Positions 8,054 to 16,260 of a stretch of 64,000 bases of DNA are shown in pieces. Under the pieces are notes generated by a model, which ran no database searches, was not told the origin of the DNA, and saw nothing but the letters and a program-made list of their open reading frames with translations. Each line of letters begins with the position of its first letter. The stretch's first letter is position 1. The position numbers were made by a program, and so were the translations under genes. Source of the DNA: an uncultured Oscillospiraceae bacterium (GTDB lineage Bacteria; Bacillota; Clostridia; Oscillospirales; Ruminococcaceae); NCBI GenBank assembly GCA_900547455.1, contig URGV01000005.1, forward strand, positions 1 to 64,000, in the 5' to 3' direction.

Positions 8054-8800
8054 ATGCTCGAATTGAAAAATATTTCTCTCAGCGTAGAGGACGAATTTAC
8101 CAATAATGCGCAGAAGGAGATTCTGCGGGACATCAACCTGACGGTGGAGACAGGGAAATTTATCGTTATCACTGGCCCAAACGGCGGCGGCAAATCCACC
8201 ATGGCCAAGATGATTGCCGGTATCCTCCAGCCTGACCATGGCCAGATCCTACTGGACGGCGAGGATATCACCGGCTTAAATATCACAGAAAGGGCGCAGA
8301 AGGGCATCAGCTTTGCTTTCCAGCAGCCGATCCGCTTTAAGGGCATCACGGTCCGCGACCTGATTGAGCTGGCTGCCGGCCATCCCATCGACGACAGCGA
8401 GGCTTGCTCCTATCTGAGAAGGGTGGGCCTGTGCGCGCGCGACTACATCGACCGCGAGGTAAACGCCAGCTTGTCCGGCGGCGAGATCAAGCGCATTGAG
8501 ATTGCAACCGTCATGGCGCGCAAGACCAAGCTCTCTATTTTTGACGAGCCGGAAGCGGGCATCGACCTGTGGAGCTTTAACAACCTGATCGATGTCTTCC
8601 GCAGCATGCGTCAGGAAAACAACGGTACTATCATCATCATCTCCCACCAGGAGCGGATTCTGGACATTGCTGACGAAATCATCGTGCTGGCCGATGGCCG
8701 CATCTCCGATCGCGGCAGCAAGGAGGAGATTCTCCCCAAGCTGCTGCACGAGGACTGCCGTTTCAGCCTCAGTGGAAAAAGTGAAACGAATATCCAGTAG
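8054..8800 (+). CDS. sufC: Fe-S cluster assembly ATPase SufC
   Basis: 248 residues, the normal length for this ABC-type ATPase of the SUF scaffold. Walker A GPNGGGKST (41-49), Q-loop FAFQQP (88-92), signature LSGGE (140-144) and Walker B IFDEPEAGID (162-171) are intact, and the H-loop is in ISHQER. SufC hydrolyses ATP to open the SufB scaffold for iron-sulfur cluster building in the cytosol. It is the first gene of a two-gene operon, 18 nt before sufB. No cysteine desulfurase (SufS), SufU or SufD gene follows, so the pair resembles the minimal SUF-like arrangement (SmsCB) rather than the usual sufCDSUB operon. Confidence 0.95.
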   Translation: MLELKNISLSVEDEFTNNAQKEILRDINLTVETGKFIVITGPNGGGKSTMAKMIAGILQPDHGQILLDGEDITGLNITERAQKGISFAFQQPIRFKGITVRDLIELAAGHPIDDSEACSYLRRVGLCARDYIDREVNASLSGGEIKRIEIATVMARKTKLSIFDEPEAGIDLWSFNNLIDVFRSMRQENNGTIIIISHQERILDIADEIIVLADGRISDRGSKEEILPKLLHEDCRFSLSGKSETNIQ

Positions 8801-8818
8801 GGAACAGGAGGGACATGC

Positions 8819-9733
8819 ATGAACGACATTACCAAAAAGCTGTTGAGCATGATTTCGGATATTTCCGGAGAAATTAAAGGCGCGTTTAACATCCGCGAGG
8901 ATGGCGGCTGCGCGGGAAGACAGTCCACCGAAAATGTGGACATCATCCCAAAGGTTGGCCAGCCGGGCATTGACATTATCATCAAACCGGGCACCCACGA
9001 GACCGTCTACATCCCGGCCTGCGTCACCAAGAGCAATGTGGACGACCTGGTTTACAACGATTTCTACGTAGGAGAAAATTCCGATGTCGTCATCGTCGCG
9101 GGCTGCGGCGTCCATGTGGATGGGGAGGAGGATTCCCAGCACAACGGCATCCACCGCTTCTTCATCTCCAAAAACGCCAGGGTTCGCTATGAGGAAAAGC
9201 ACGTCGGCATCGGGGAAGGCACCGGCCAGCGCATTATCAACCCGCAGACCTACATCGAGATGGCGGAGGACAGCTACATGGAGATGGACACCGTCCAGAT
9301 CAAGGGCGTAGATTCCACCAAGCGCGACACCAAGGCGGTGCTGCAGTCCAACGCCAAGCTGGTCATCAAGGAGAAGATCATGACCCACGGCGTGCAGCAC
9401 GCGGAAACATACTTCACCGTCGACCTGGATGGAGAGGATTCCAGCGCCGACCTGGTTTCCCGCTCGGTTGCAAGAGGGGAATCCCACCAGTACTTCCGCT
9501 CGATCATCAACGGTAACAACCGCTGTGCCGGTCACTCGGAGTGCGACGCGATCATCATGGAGCACGGTACTGTCAGCGCGGTGCCGGAGCTGACCGCCAA
9601 CGACATCGACGCCAGCCTGATCCACGAGGCTGCAATCGGCAAGATTGCGGGCGAGCAGCTGACCAAGCTGATGACCCTCGGCCTCACTTCAGAGGAAGCG
9701 GAGTCCAAAATTGTCGAAGGCTTCTTAAAGTAA
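8819..9733 (+). CDS. sufB: Short SufB/SufD-family Fe-S scaffold protein
   Basis: 304 residues, against roughly 460-495 for classical SufB, so the N-terminal region is missing. The beta-helix core and C-terminal part are present: GHSECDAIIM aligns with the SufB region carrying the cluster Cys, and IHEAAIGKIAGEQL with the segment carrying the conserved catalytic Glu; the end GLTSEEAESKIVEGFL matches the SufC-contact helix. It should form the scaffold with SufC. With only one SufB-type subunit the complex would be SufB2C2. ATG 8819 follows GGAGGG. Its partner desulfurase must lie elsewhere. Confidence 0.9.
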   Translation: MNDITKKLLSMISDISGEIKGAFNIREDGGCAGRQSTENVDIIPKVGQPGIDIIIKPGTHETVYIPACVTKSNVDDLVYNDFYVGENSDVVIVAGCGVHVDGEEDSQHNGIHRFFISKNARVRYEEKHVGIGEGTGQRIINPQTYIEMAEDSYMEMDTVQIKGVDSTKRDTKAVLQSNAKLVIKEKIMTHGVQHAETYFTVDLDGEDSSADLVSRSVARGESHQYFRSIINGNNRCAGHSECDAIIMEHGTVSAVPELTANDIDASLIHEAAIGKIAGEQLTKLMTLGLTSEEAESKIVEGFLK

Positions 9734-9748
9734 AAGGGAAAAATCAAA

Positions 9749-9795
9749 AAAAAAACTCCCGTCCAAAGCAGATGCCCTGGACGGGAGTTTTTTTG
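9749..9795 (+). terminator. Intrinsic terminator after sufB
   Basis: The stem ACTCCCGTCCA (9755-9765) pairs with TGGACGGGAGT (9778-9788), flanked by A and T runs, so it can also end transcription coming from the opposite gene at 9867. Confidence 0.9.
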
Positions 9796-9866
9796 TTTAC
9801 TCGGTTCGATAGGAAAAAACTTTCCACTCAAATTCAACTGTCAAAACAGGAACAAATATGCGGGAA

Positions 9867-11495
9867 TCATCGCTTTTGACGCGGAGTGTTGCTGGGCGGA
9901 TTGCGGCGCGGCGGGTTACCCTGCTGCTGTGCCAGCTGCTGCCGGCGGCGTGCCTGCGCCTTTTTGCGTGCCAGGCGCTTTTTGTATTTGCGCTTGTTTC
10001 GGAAACGGATAATCAGCAGGATGACCAGCAGCCCCAAAAAGACAAAGAAGACAATCTTGACGATATTGAAGATGCGGTTAAAGAGCTCCTGCCTTGCCTG
10101 CTGGCGCTGCGCCTCCACTTCGCTGAAAGTCAGGACACTGACCTTGAGTTTCAGCGCCGTCATGGTGGGTACCATGTAGCTCATGGCCTCCTCAGTCTTG
10201 CTGCTGACAATCGAGAAGGTGAGGGTGGAGGGCATGTCCTGCCCCTCATAGTAGCGGCCCGGAATGTCTGAGGAAATCACGATGTCGTCCTTGGTAAAGT
10301 TCTTGTGCAGCAGGACGGTGAAGTCCGAATCGGTGGAGTAGGTCGCGGTGCCGATCATCTCGACGTTGCCGTCCGCGTCGGTGGTGTATACCGGGGTCTG
10401 GAAGCCGGTTGGAGCAAGCTCCTCGGCAGTGTAGGTGACGGCAGTGAAGTTGTTAAAGCAGTAGTCAAACAAATTGGTCATGTCAGTTTGCAGCGAGTAA
10501 GCACTGCTGCCGGTGCAGTTGAGCGCCACACAGATCAGGCGGATGCCGTCCCGCTCCGCCACCGCAACGCCGGTGTAGTTGCCCTGGGTGGTCATGCCGG
10601 TCTCCATGCCCAAAATGCCGCTGTAGTAGTTGTCACTGGAGGTGAGCATCATGCTCTCGTCGCTGCTGCGGCGCCAGTTTCGCGGCAGCGACTGCTTGTT
10701 GGTCGGGTCCATTGAATATTCGGTCTGTCCAAAATACTGCAGGAAGTTCGGCGTGGTCAGCGCGTAGCGGGTGATCAGCGCCATGTCGTAGGCGGTGGTA
10801 TAGTGGTTGTCGTTGTACAACCCGTGTGGATTGACAAAGTTGGTGTTGACGCAGCCCAGGTCCTGCACCTTTTCGTTCATCATCTCCACAAAACCAGCGG
10901 TATAGCTGGTGGAGCCGTCCTCCAACGTCACCGATCGGTTGGCCAGCTTGGCGGCACAGTCGGCCAGGGCGTTGGCGGTATCATCTGCGGACTGGATGGT
11001 GGTCGCGTACAGCAGGTCGCGGATGTTGACCACCTCATCCTGGGTGATGGCGACATAGGTGCCGTTGCTGAAGCGGTAGGATTCCGGATAGGTTGGGAAG
11101 ACGTCCTCGGTGGTGATGGTGTAGGTCGATTCCGGGTCCACATATTCCAGCGCCAGAGCGGTGGTTAAAACTTTGGTGATATCGCCGGGATACTGCTTGT
11201 TGTCCGGATAGCGGGAGATCAGCACCTGGCCGGTATCGGCGTTCATCACGATGTAGGACTGCGAGGTGATGGTCGGCAGGGCGGTCACCTCGGTGCTGCC
11301 GGTGGTCTGTTCGCCGGTGGCTTCCTGTCCCTCGGTGGGAGTTGAGGTGTCGGTTCCGGTTGAGGCCTCGGTCTGCTGCTGGGTCGAACCGCTTTCAGTG
11401 GTGGTCTGCGTCTCGGTTCCGGCTTGAGCAAAGACCGGCAGGGCCATTTGACAGGCGAGCACAAGGCTGATTGCCAGAGAAATTAGTCTTTTCAA
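9867..11495 (-). CDS. Membrane-anchored D-Ala-D-Ala carboxypeptidase (PBP5) homologue, catalytic motifs degenerate
   Basis: 542 residues. Signal peptide (1-24), a Thr/Glu/Gln-rich linker (about 25-70), a peptidase S11-like domain (about 75-340), a beta-rich C-terminal domain, a membrane helix near 478-500 and a very basic tail rich in Arg/Lys/Gln. The fold-level match to DacA-type carboxypeptidases is clear (YIVMNADTGQVL, NPHGLYNDNHYTTAYDMALI, NYTGVAVAERDG). However, the three active-site motifs are changed: SxxK reads Asp105-Ile-Thr-Lys, SxN reads Ser169-Ala-Asp, and KTG reads Glu298-Thr-Gly. Without the Ser nucleophile, normal acyl-enzyme chemistry is not expected, so it is probably a pseudoenzyme binding or sensing peptidoglycan. 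The reading frame is intact. It is a single gene, divergent from the DUF1540 gene. Confidence 0.88.
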   Translation of the reverse strand: MKRLISLAISLVLACQMALPVFAQAGTETQTTTESGSTQQQTEASTGTDTSTPTEGQEATGEQTTGSTEVTALPTITSQSYIVMNADTGQVLISRYPDNKQYPGDITKVLTTALALEYVDPESTYTITTEDVFPTYPESYRFSNGTYVAITQDEVVNIRDLLYATTIQSADDTANALADCAAKLANRSVTLEDGSTSYTAGFVEMMNEKVQDLGCVNTNFVNPHGLYNDNHYTTAYDMALITRYALTTPNFLQYFGQTEYSMDPTNKQSLPRNWRRSSDESMMLTSSDNYYSGILGMETGMTTQGNYTGVAVAERDGIRLICVALNCTGSSAYSLQTDMTNLFDYCFNNFTAVTYTAEELAPTGFQTPVYTTDADGNVEMIGTATYSTDSDFTVLLHKNFTKDDIVISSDIPGRYYEGQDMPSTLTFSIVSSKTEEAMSYMVPTMTALKLKVSVLTFSEVEAQRQQARQELFNRIFNIVKIVFFVFLGLLVILLIIRFRNKRKYKKRLARKKAQARRRQQLAQQQGNPPRRNPPSNTPRQKR

Positions 11496-11759
11496 AAGAA
11501 GAACCTCCTATATCGATCAAATTTTAGGAAAAACGAATATTCTATATGTTCTATATTAGCATAAATTTCCGAAAAAAAGAAGAACCTACGAGCGGTTTTT
11601 ATCGCGCTGGGGTGCAAAAACGAAAAAATTTCCGCTTTGCAGGGCAAAAACAAAGGCCGTCGGAATATTTTTTTGCGGGCAGGGAAAACTGGTTTTGGAA
11701 AACAACCGCATCAAACCGCTATTTTCCAATCGATGATTTTTCAGAAAGAAGGATGAACG

Positions 11760-12080
11760 ATGAGCAAACTGACCTGTCATGTAACAAGCTGCGCAAGCAA
11801 CAGCAGCAACTGCTGCTGCCAGCCGGCCATCAAGGTGCAGGGTAAGGGTGCCTGCTGCTGCAGCGAGACCGAGTGCCAGAGCTTCCAGCGAAAGGGCCCG
11901 AGCGAGGTTTCCAACGCGACCCATTTTGATGCCCCGAACCAGAACTGCGAGATTAAGTGCACCGCAGAGCGCTGCATCTACAACACCCAGGGCAGCTGCA
12001 CTGCCAACCAGGTGAACATCGGCGGCTACAGCGCGCAGGAGCGCTGCGAGACAAACTGCGAGAGCTTCCAGGCAAGATAA
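11760..12080 (+). CDS. DUF1540 domain protein, two cysteine-rich repeats
   Basis: 106 residues with about 18 Cys. Two DUF1540-like repeats are seen: an N-terminal one (about 2-42, with CHVTSCASNSSNCCCQ) and a more canonical C-terminal one (about 62-103, CTAERCIYNTQGSCTANQVNIGG then CETNCESF). The Cys spacing suggests metal binding, but function is unknown. Such proteins are frequent in Clostridia and some are spore-associated; that role is not shown here. ATG 11760 follows AGAAGGA. It is followed by a terminator shared with the convergent comF gene. Confidence 0.85.
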   Translation: MSKLTCHVTSCASNSSNCCCQPAIKVQGKGACCCSETECQSFQRKGPSEVSNATHFDAPNQNCEIKCTAERCIYNTQGSCTANQVNIGGYSAQERCETNCESFQAR

Positions 12081-12093
12081 AAAATCCGGAAAT

Positions 12094-12131
12094 AAAAAAT
12101 ATCCCGTAAGAAATTTTCTTACGGGATATTT
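12094..12131. terminator. Bidirectional terminator between DUF1540 gene and comF
   Basis: A long perfect stem, ATATCCCGTAAGAAA with TTTCTTACGGGATAT, is flanked by A-run and T-run, so it works for both convergent genes. The comF stop codon begins at 12132. Confidence 0.88.
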
Positions 12132-12812
12132 TTATGGTTTTTGTTCTTTGCCAGGGGAGGCCGGCCGCGCAAAGGAGACCCCTCCTACCCATACAGCCCC
12201 TGCGGCGCGCAGTGCACGGGCGCATTCGCTCATGGTTGCGCCGGTGGTGATGACGTCGTCCACCACCAGAATCCGCTTGCCGCACACCTGCTCCGGAAAG
12301 GGAACGCGGTAGACCCCCTCCAGGTTGGATTTACGTTCCGCCGCGCTCAAGGTGTGCTGGGCGGCGGTCGAACTGGTCTTTTCCAGCAGGCCGCCGTCAT
12401 AGTGAAGCCCCAGATTTTCCGCAATCTCCCCGGCGATCAGGTTGGCCTGGTTGTAGCCGCGCGCCCGCTGCTTTTTGCGGTGCATCGCAACCCCGCAGAT
12501 CAAATCCGGCTTGCAGTCCAGCAGCTCCTCAGAAAAGCGCTCACAGATTAGGAAGGCGAAGGTTTTGGCAAGCTGTGGTTGATTCTGGAATTTAAACTGC
12601 CGGATTGCCCGCGCCACGTCGTGGGTGTATTCCACGCAGGCAAAGGCGCAGTCGACCGCCGGCAGCGAGAAGGGGGACGGCGCTGGAATCAGCGACTGAC
12701 GGCATTGTGCGCAGCAGTGCTTGTTCGGCGCGATGATCTCCCCGCAGAAGGCACAGCGGGAAGGCCAGAAAAAGTGCAACAGCCGGTCCAGCAGGGTGAT
12801 GCGGGCGGCCAT
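12132..12812 (-). CDS. comF: ComF family phosphoribosyltransferase-like protein
   Basis: 226 residues. An N-terminal zinc-binding pair (CAFCGE near 20 and CCAQC near 33) is followed by a type I phosphoribosyltransferase domain with the PRPP loop ILVVDDVITTGAT and the GYNQA block typical of ComF/GntX. In competent bacteria ComF takes part in late DNA uptake or processing on the cytoplasmic side; the enzymatic substrate is not settled. The start codon overlaps the stop of the upstream ROK kinase by 1 nt, so the two are co-translated. No comFA helicase is adjacent. Confidence 0.92.
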   Translation of the reverse strand: MAARITLLDRLLHFFWPSRCAFCGEIIAPNKHCCAQCRQSLIPAPSPFSLPAVDCAFACVEYTHDVARAIRQFKFQNQPQLAKTFAFLICERFSEELLDCKPDLICGVAMHRKKQRARGYNQANLIAGEIAENLGLHYDGGLLEKTSSTAAQHTLSAAERKSNLEGVYRVPFPEQVCGKRILVVDDVITTGATMSECARALRAAGAVWVGGVSFARPASPGKEQKP

Positions 12813-13786
12813 TATTTGGCCTGCAGGCCGATCAGCGCAGCACCGATGACGCCGGCGTCGTTGCCGAGCTGCGCGATGCGCACCTCGGTGCGGTGCTTGG
12901 CGTAGCGGTCAAAGCAGTAGCGGTCCATATACTCCCGGATGGGGCGCAGCAGGTTTTCGCCCTGTTTGGAGACGCCGCCGCCCAGGCAGATAATCTCCGG
13001 CTGCAGGAGGTTGACCGCGTTGACCACCACTTCGGCAAGCTGGGTGGTGTATTCCTCCGCCGCGTCCTTTCCGGCCTGGTCGCCCTGGGCCGCCGCGTCA
13101 AAGCAGGTGCGGCCGTCCACCTTGTTTAGATCCCCACCGCACAGCTTCCACATCAGCGATTCCGGGTGTTTTTCCATGTGCTCCTTGGTGGTCATAATCA
13201 GGCCGGTGGCCGAGCAGTAGATGTCGACACAGCCCTTTCTGCCGCAGGTGCACTGGCGTCCGTTCAGGCGCAGGACGGTGTGCCCCAGCTCGCCGCCGGC
13301 AAAGCCGTAGCCGTTATAAATCTTGGAGTTGATGATGATGCCCGAGCCGACGCCGGTGCCCAGCGTGATGGCCAGCATGTTGGAGATGTGGCGCCCGTCC
13401 TCCATCCGGCCGGCTCCGGCCATAAATTCGCCGTAGGCTGCCGCGTCCGCGTCGTTTGCGATAAAGACCGGGACATGGAGCAGATCCTCTACCATCTGGC
13501 CGATCGGGACATTTTCAAAATAAAGGTTGCTGGCAAACAGCACTTCCTTTTTCTCGCTGTCCACAATGCCGGGCGAGCCGATCCCCACCGACTCCACCTG
13601 GTCCATCCCGATGCCCGCTGCCTTCGCAGCGTCCTGAGCGGTCTGCGCCATGGTTTGGGCGATTTCCTGAGCCGGACGGCCCACGCGGGTCTTGTCGCTT
13701 GCTTTGGCCAGCAATTGGAACTGCTCGTCCACCACGCCCGCGACGATGTTAGTGCCGCCCAGGTCGATGCCGATATAATATTTCAT
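12812..13786 (-). CDS. ROK family glucokinase
   Basis: 324 residues. The N-terminal ATP-binding motif GIDLGGTN, the sugar-binding NDADAAAYGE motif and the zinc motif CTCGRKGC in the HxCxCGxxGC region identify a ROK kinase, most likely glucokinase (glucose + ATP to glucose-6-phosphate). ATG 13786 was chosen over ATG 13804: the sequence between them contains GAGAGGTG, a good ribosome binding site, and the conserved MKYYIGIDLGG starts here. It precedes comF with a 1-nt overlap. Specificity among aldohexoses cannot be proven from motifs. Confidence 0.9.
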   Translation of the reverse strand: MKYYIGIDLGGTNIVAGVVDEQFQLLAKASDKTRVGRPAQEIAQTMAQTAQDAAKAAGIGMDQVESVGIGSPGIVDSEKKEVLFASNLYFENVPIGQMVEDLLHVPVFIANDADAAAYGEFMAGAGRMEDGRHISNMLAITLGTGVGSGIIINSKIYNGYGFAGGELGHTVLRLNGRQCTCGRKGCVDIYCSATGLIMTTKEHMEKHPESLMWKLCGGDLNKVDGRTCFDAAAQGDQAGKDAAEEYTTQLAEVVVNAVNLLQPEIICLGGGVSKQGENLLRPIREYMDRYCFDRYAKHRTEVRIAQLGNDAGVIGAALIGLQAK

Positions 13787-14095
13787 ACAAAAACACCTCT
13801 CCACTTTGTTGCCCTGCCCGCAGGCAGGTTGCTTTTTTACTAATCATATCATTAAGTGCGGTGGTTTGCAATTCCTTTTTGCAGAGAAAGGACGTTTTCT
13901 GATGTTAAAAAATTCCGCACAGTTTATTTTGCTTTAAAAAATACAATTCGCAAAGATTGCGCGGAGCAAAAAGCAGCTTTTTTCGCTTTGGCCTTTTTGG
14001 CTTTTAACTGTATGCCCCGGGCTTTGGAGAAAAGCAGATATAAAATTTTAAAATTATTTTACCGCGCACAAGCTGGTTCTAAACCGCAGGCGGCA
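13787..14095. other. AT-rich spacer between divergent ROK kinase and miaB genes
   Basis: About 310 bases without a credible gene; short frames here lack a ribosome binding site and similarity. It should hold the promoter for the ROK-comF unit on the minus strand, but no convincing -35/-10 pair was found. Confidence 0.6.
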
Positions 14096-14124
14096 TTGAC
14101 GAAAAGGGCGGAAACTTGTATAAT
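14096..14124 (+). promoter_or_regulatory. Promoter of the miaB-ylbF-mutS run
   Basis: TTGACG (14096-14101), 17-bp spacer, TATAAT (14119-14124). The -10 box overlaps a TTG codon at 14116 that would otherwise extend miaB, which rules that codon out as start. Confidence 0.88.
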
Positions 14125-14178
14125 AAAAGAATAAAAAATTTTCTTTTTTACAAGATAGAGGATTTGGAGGTTGAGGGC

Positions 14179-15624
14179 TTGGAGATTCGTCCAAACACAA
14201 AGCCGCCGGTGGTCGTTTCCCGCGAGGAGATGATGCGCCAGTGGGAGCTGGCGGGGGAGAACCGGCAGCTTCTGCAGCACCGAATGGGGCATCCTGCGCG
14301 CGCCTGGGTCAAGACCTTTGGCTGCCAGGGCAACGTCGCCGACAGCGAGAAGATTATGGGGCTGCTGCTGGATATGGGCTGCGAGCCGGCTGTCAGCGAG
14401 CAGGAGGCGGACATCATCCTGTACAACACCTGCGCCGTGCGGGAAAATGCCGAGGTGCGCCTGATGAGCATGGTGGGGGAGCTGCGCCGCTTAAAGCAGA
14501 AAAATCCCACCATGATCGTCGGCCTGTGCGGCTGCATGATGCAGCAGGAGGAGGTGGTGCAGCAGATTCGCCGCAGCTACCCCTTTGTCGAGCTGATTTT
14601 CGGCACCCATGTGCTGCACACCCTGCCACAGATGATCAACCGCCTGCTCAAGGGCGAACGGCGCGTGGTCGACTGCTATGAGGGAGAGGGCAGGGAGAAC
14701 CCCATCGCCGAGGGGCTGCCCATCCAGCGCAGCGGCGGCGTGCAGGCTTCGCTGCAGATCATGTACGGCTGCGACAATTTCTGCTCCTACTGCATCGTGC
14801 CCTATGTGCGCGGGCGGGAGGTCAGCCGCGAGCCGGACGAGATTGTGCGGGAGGCAAGGGAGATTCTGACGATGGGCTACAAGGAGATTTTACTGCTGGG
14901 CCAGAACGTCAACTCCTATGGCAAGGGATTGAGCAAGCCGGTCACCTTCACCGACCTGCTGCGCCGCATCGAGTCGCTGGAGGGGGACTTCCGCATCCGC
15001 TTTATGACCTCCCACCCCAAGGACTGCACCCGGGAGCTGATCGACCTGATTGCCCAGAGCAAAAAGATCTGCCACAGCATCCACCTGCCGGTGCAGAGCG
15101 GCTCGGACCGGGTACTGGGCCAGATGAACCGCCACTATACCCGCGAGCATTACCTCTCGCTGATCGAATACGCCCGGCAGAAGATGCCGGATGTCACCTT
15201 CACCACCGACATCATCGTCGGCTTCCCCGGAGAAACCTACGAGGACTTTTTGCAGACGGTGAGCCTGTGCGAACAGGTGCGCTACCAGTGCATGTTCACC
15301 TTCATTTATTCGCCGCGCCCCGGTACCCGCGCGGCCAAGATGCCCGACCCGGTGCCGTACAAGGAAAAGACCAGATGGCTCAACGAGCTGATCGCGGTGC
15401 AGCACCGCATCAGCGAGGAGGACAACCGCGCCGCCGAGGGCAAGGTGATGCGGGTCCTGGCCGAGCAGCCGGCACGCCACCGCGAAGGCTGGATGTCCGG
15501 CCGGTGCGAAAACGGCATGGTTATTACCTTCCCCGCAGAGGGCATTGCTCCCGGCCAGTTTGCGCAGGTGCGCATCACCCGCGGGCTGCGTTCGGAATAT
15601 GAAGGGGAGCTCATCACACAATAA
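14179..15624 (+). CDS. miaB: tRNA-2-methylthio-N6-dimethylallyladenosine synthase MiaB
   Basis: 481 residues from a TTG start at 14179, chosen because GGAGG (14166-14170) lies 8 nt upstream and the promoter overlaps the longer frame. Domain order: UPF0004 domain (FGCQGNVADSE, NTCAVRENAE, GLCGCMMQ, giving three cluster Cys), radical-SAM domain with CxxxCxxC (CDNFCSYC) and C-terminal TRAM domain. It methylthiolates i6A37 of tRNAs reading UNN codons using two [4Fe-4S] clusters and SAM. The i6A37 precursor is made by MiaA, encoded 6 kb downstream. ylbF follows after 59 nt, as ymcA neighbours miaB in Bacillus. Confidence 0.94.
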   Translation: MEIRPNTKPPVVVSREEMMRQWELAGENRQLLQHRMGHPARAWVKTFGCQGNVADSEKIMGLLLDMGCEPAVSEQEADIILYNTCAVRENAEVRLMSMVGELRRLKQKNPTMIVGLCGCMMQQEEVVQQIRRSYPFVELIFGTHVLHTLPQMINRLLKGERRVVDCYEGEGRENPIAEGLPIQRSGGVQASLQIMYGCDNFCSYCIVPYVRGREVSREPDEIVREAREILTMGYKEILLLGQNVNSYGKGLSKPVTFTDLLRRIESLEGDFRIRFMTSHPKDCTRELIDLIAQSKKICHSIHLPVQSGSDRVLGQMNRHYTREHYLSLIEYARQKMPDVTFTTDIIVGFPGETYEDFLQTVSLCEQVRYQCMFTFIYSPRPGTRAAKMPDPVPYKEKTRWLNELIAVQHRISEEDNRAAEGKVMRVLAEQPARHREGWMSGRCENGMVITFPAEGIAPGQFAQVRITRGLRSEYEGELITQ

Positions 15625-15683
15625 GCATTGACGTCCCGCAAAAAAGCGGGCTGGCAATAGAACAATTTCTGGAGGAGATTACA

Positions 15684-16088
15684 ATGGATATTATCGCAAT
15701 GGCAAGGGAGCTCGGCAAAGCGATTCAGCAGGACGAGCGTTATAAGAGAATCGACGCTGCCAAAACCGCCAACGACAAGGACGAGGAGCTGCAGCAGCTG
15801 ATCCAAAAATTCAATATGAAGCGCTCCGAACTGAGCGTCGAGATGGCACAGGAAAATAAAAACCCGGAAAAGCTCAACCAGCTCGACCGTGAGCTCAAAG
15901 CGGTTTACCAGGAAGTCATGCAGAACCCGAACATGGCCGAATTTAATGCCGCCAAGGTAGAGGTGGACGACATGATGAACTACATCAGCACCATCCTTTA
16001 CGGAGCAGTTAACGGGGAGGACCCGGACACCATCGAGCCACAGCAGAGCTGCGGCGGAGACTGCGCTGGCTGCGCCGGCTGCCACTAA
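15684..16088 (+). CDS. YlbF/YmcA family protein with Cys-rich C-terminus
   Basis: 134 residues. The helical Com_YlbF domain (about 1-110) is followed by a tail SCGGDCAGCAGCH with four Cys and a His. In Bacillus, YlbF (RicF), YmcA (RicA) and RicT form a complex that binds Fe-S clusters and assists RNase Y-dependent mRNA maturation. The Cys tail fits metal or cluster binding. Position directly after miaB matches the Bacillus ymcA-miaB linkage, so this may fill the YmcA rather than the YlbF slot. ATG 15684 follows GGAGG. Confidence 0.85.
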   Translation: MDIIAMARELGKAIQQDERYKRIDAAKTANDKDEELQQLIQKFNMKRSELSVEMAQENKNPEKLNQLDRELKAVYQEVMQNPNMAEFNAAKVEVDDMMNYISTILYGAVNGEDPDTIEPQQSCGGDCAGCAGCH

Positions 16089-16103
16089 TTCCAGAGCGTT
16101 ATC

Positions 16104-16222
16104 GTCAGCCAGTATCCGCAACAAAAGGGTGCTGGCTGACCCTCTATCAACCCCTAAAAAGAGCAGCGGCTGCTCTGCAGAGGGGAGCGATGGGACAAAA
16201 TCCTATCCGCTCCTCTGTGCAG
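16104..16222 (+). repeat. Three successive inverted repeats in the ylbF-mutS gap
   Basis: GTCAGCCAG (16104-16112) pairs with CTGGCTGAC (16132-16140); GAGCAG pairs with CTGCTC around 16161-16175; and 16175-16190 pairs imperfectly with 16207-16222. No long T-run follows, so these are not ordinary terminators. Possible structured mutS leader or short palindromic repeat element. Confidence 0.5.
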
Positions 16223-16260
16223 AACAGCCCGCGCCAGGACACAACGGAAAGGACAGAAGG

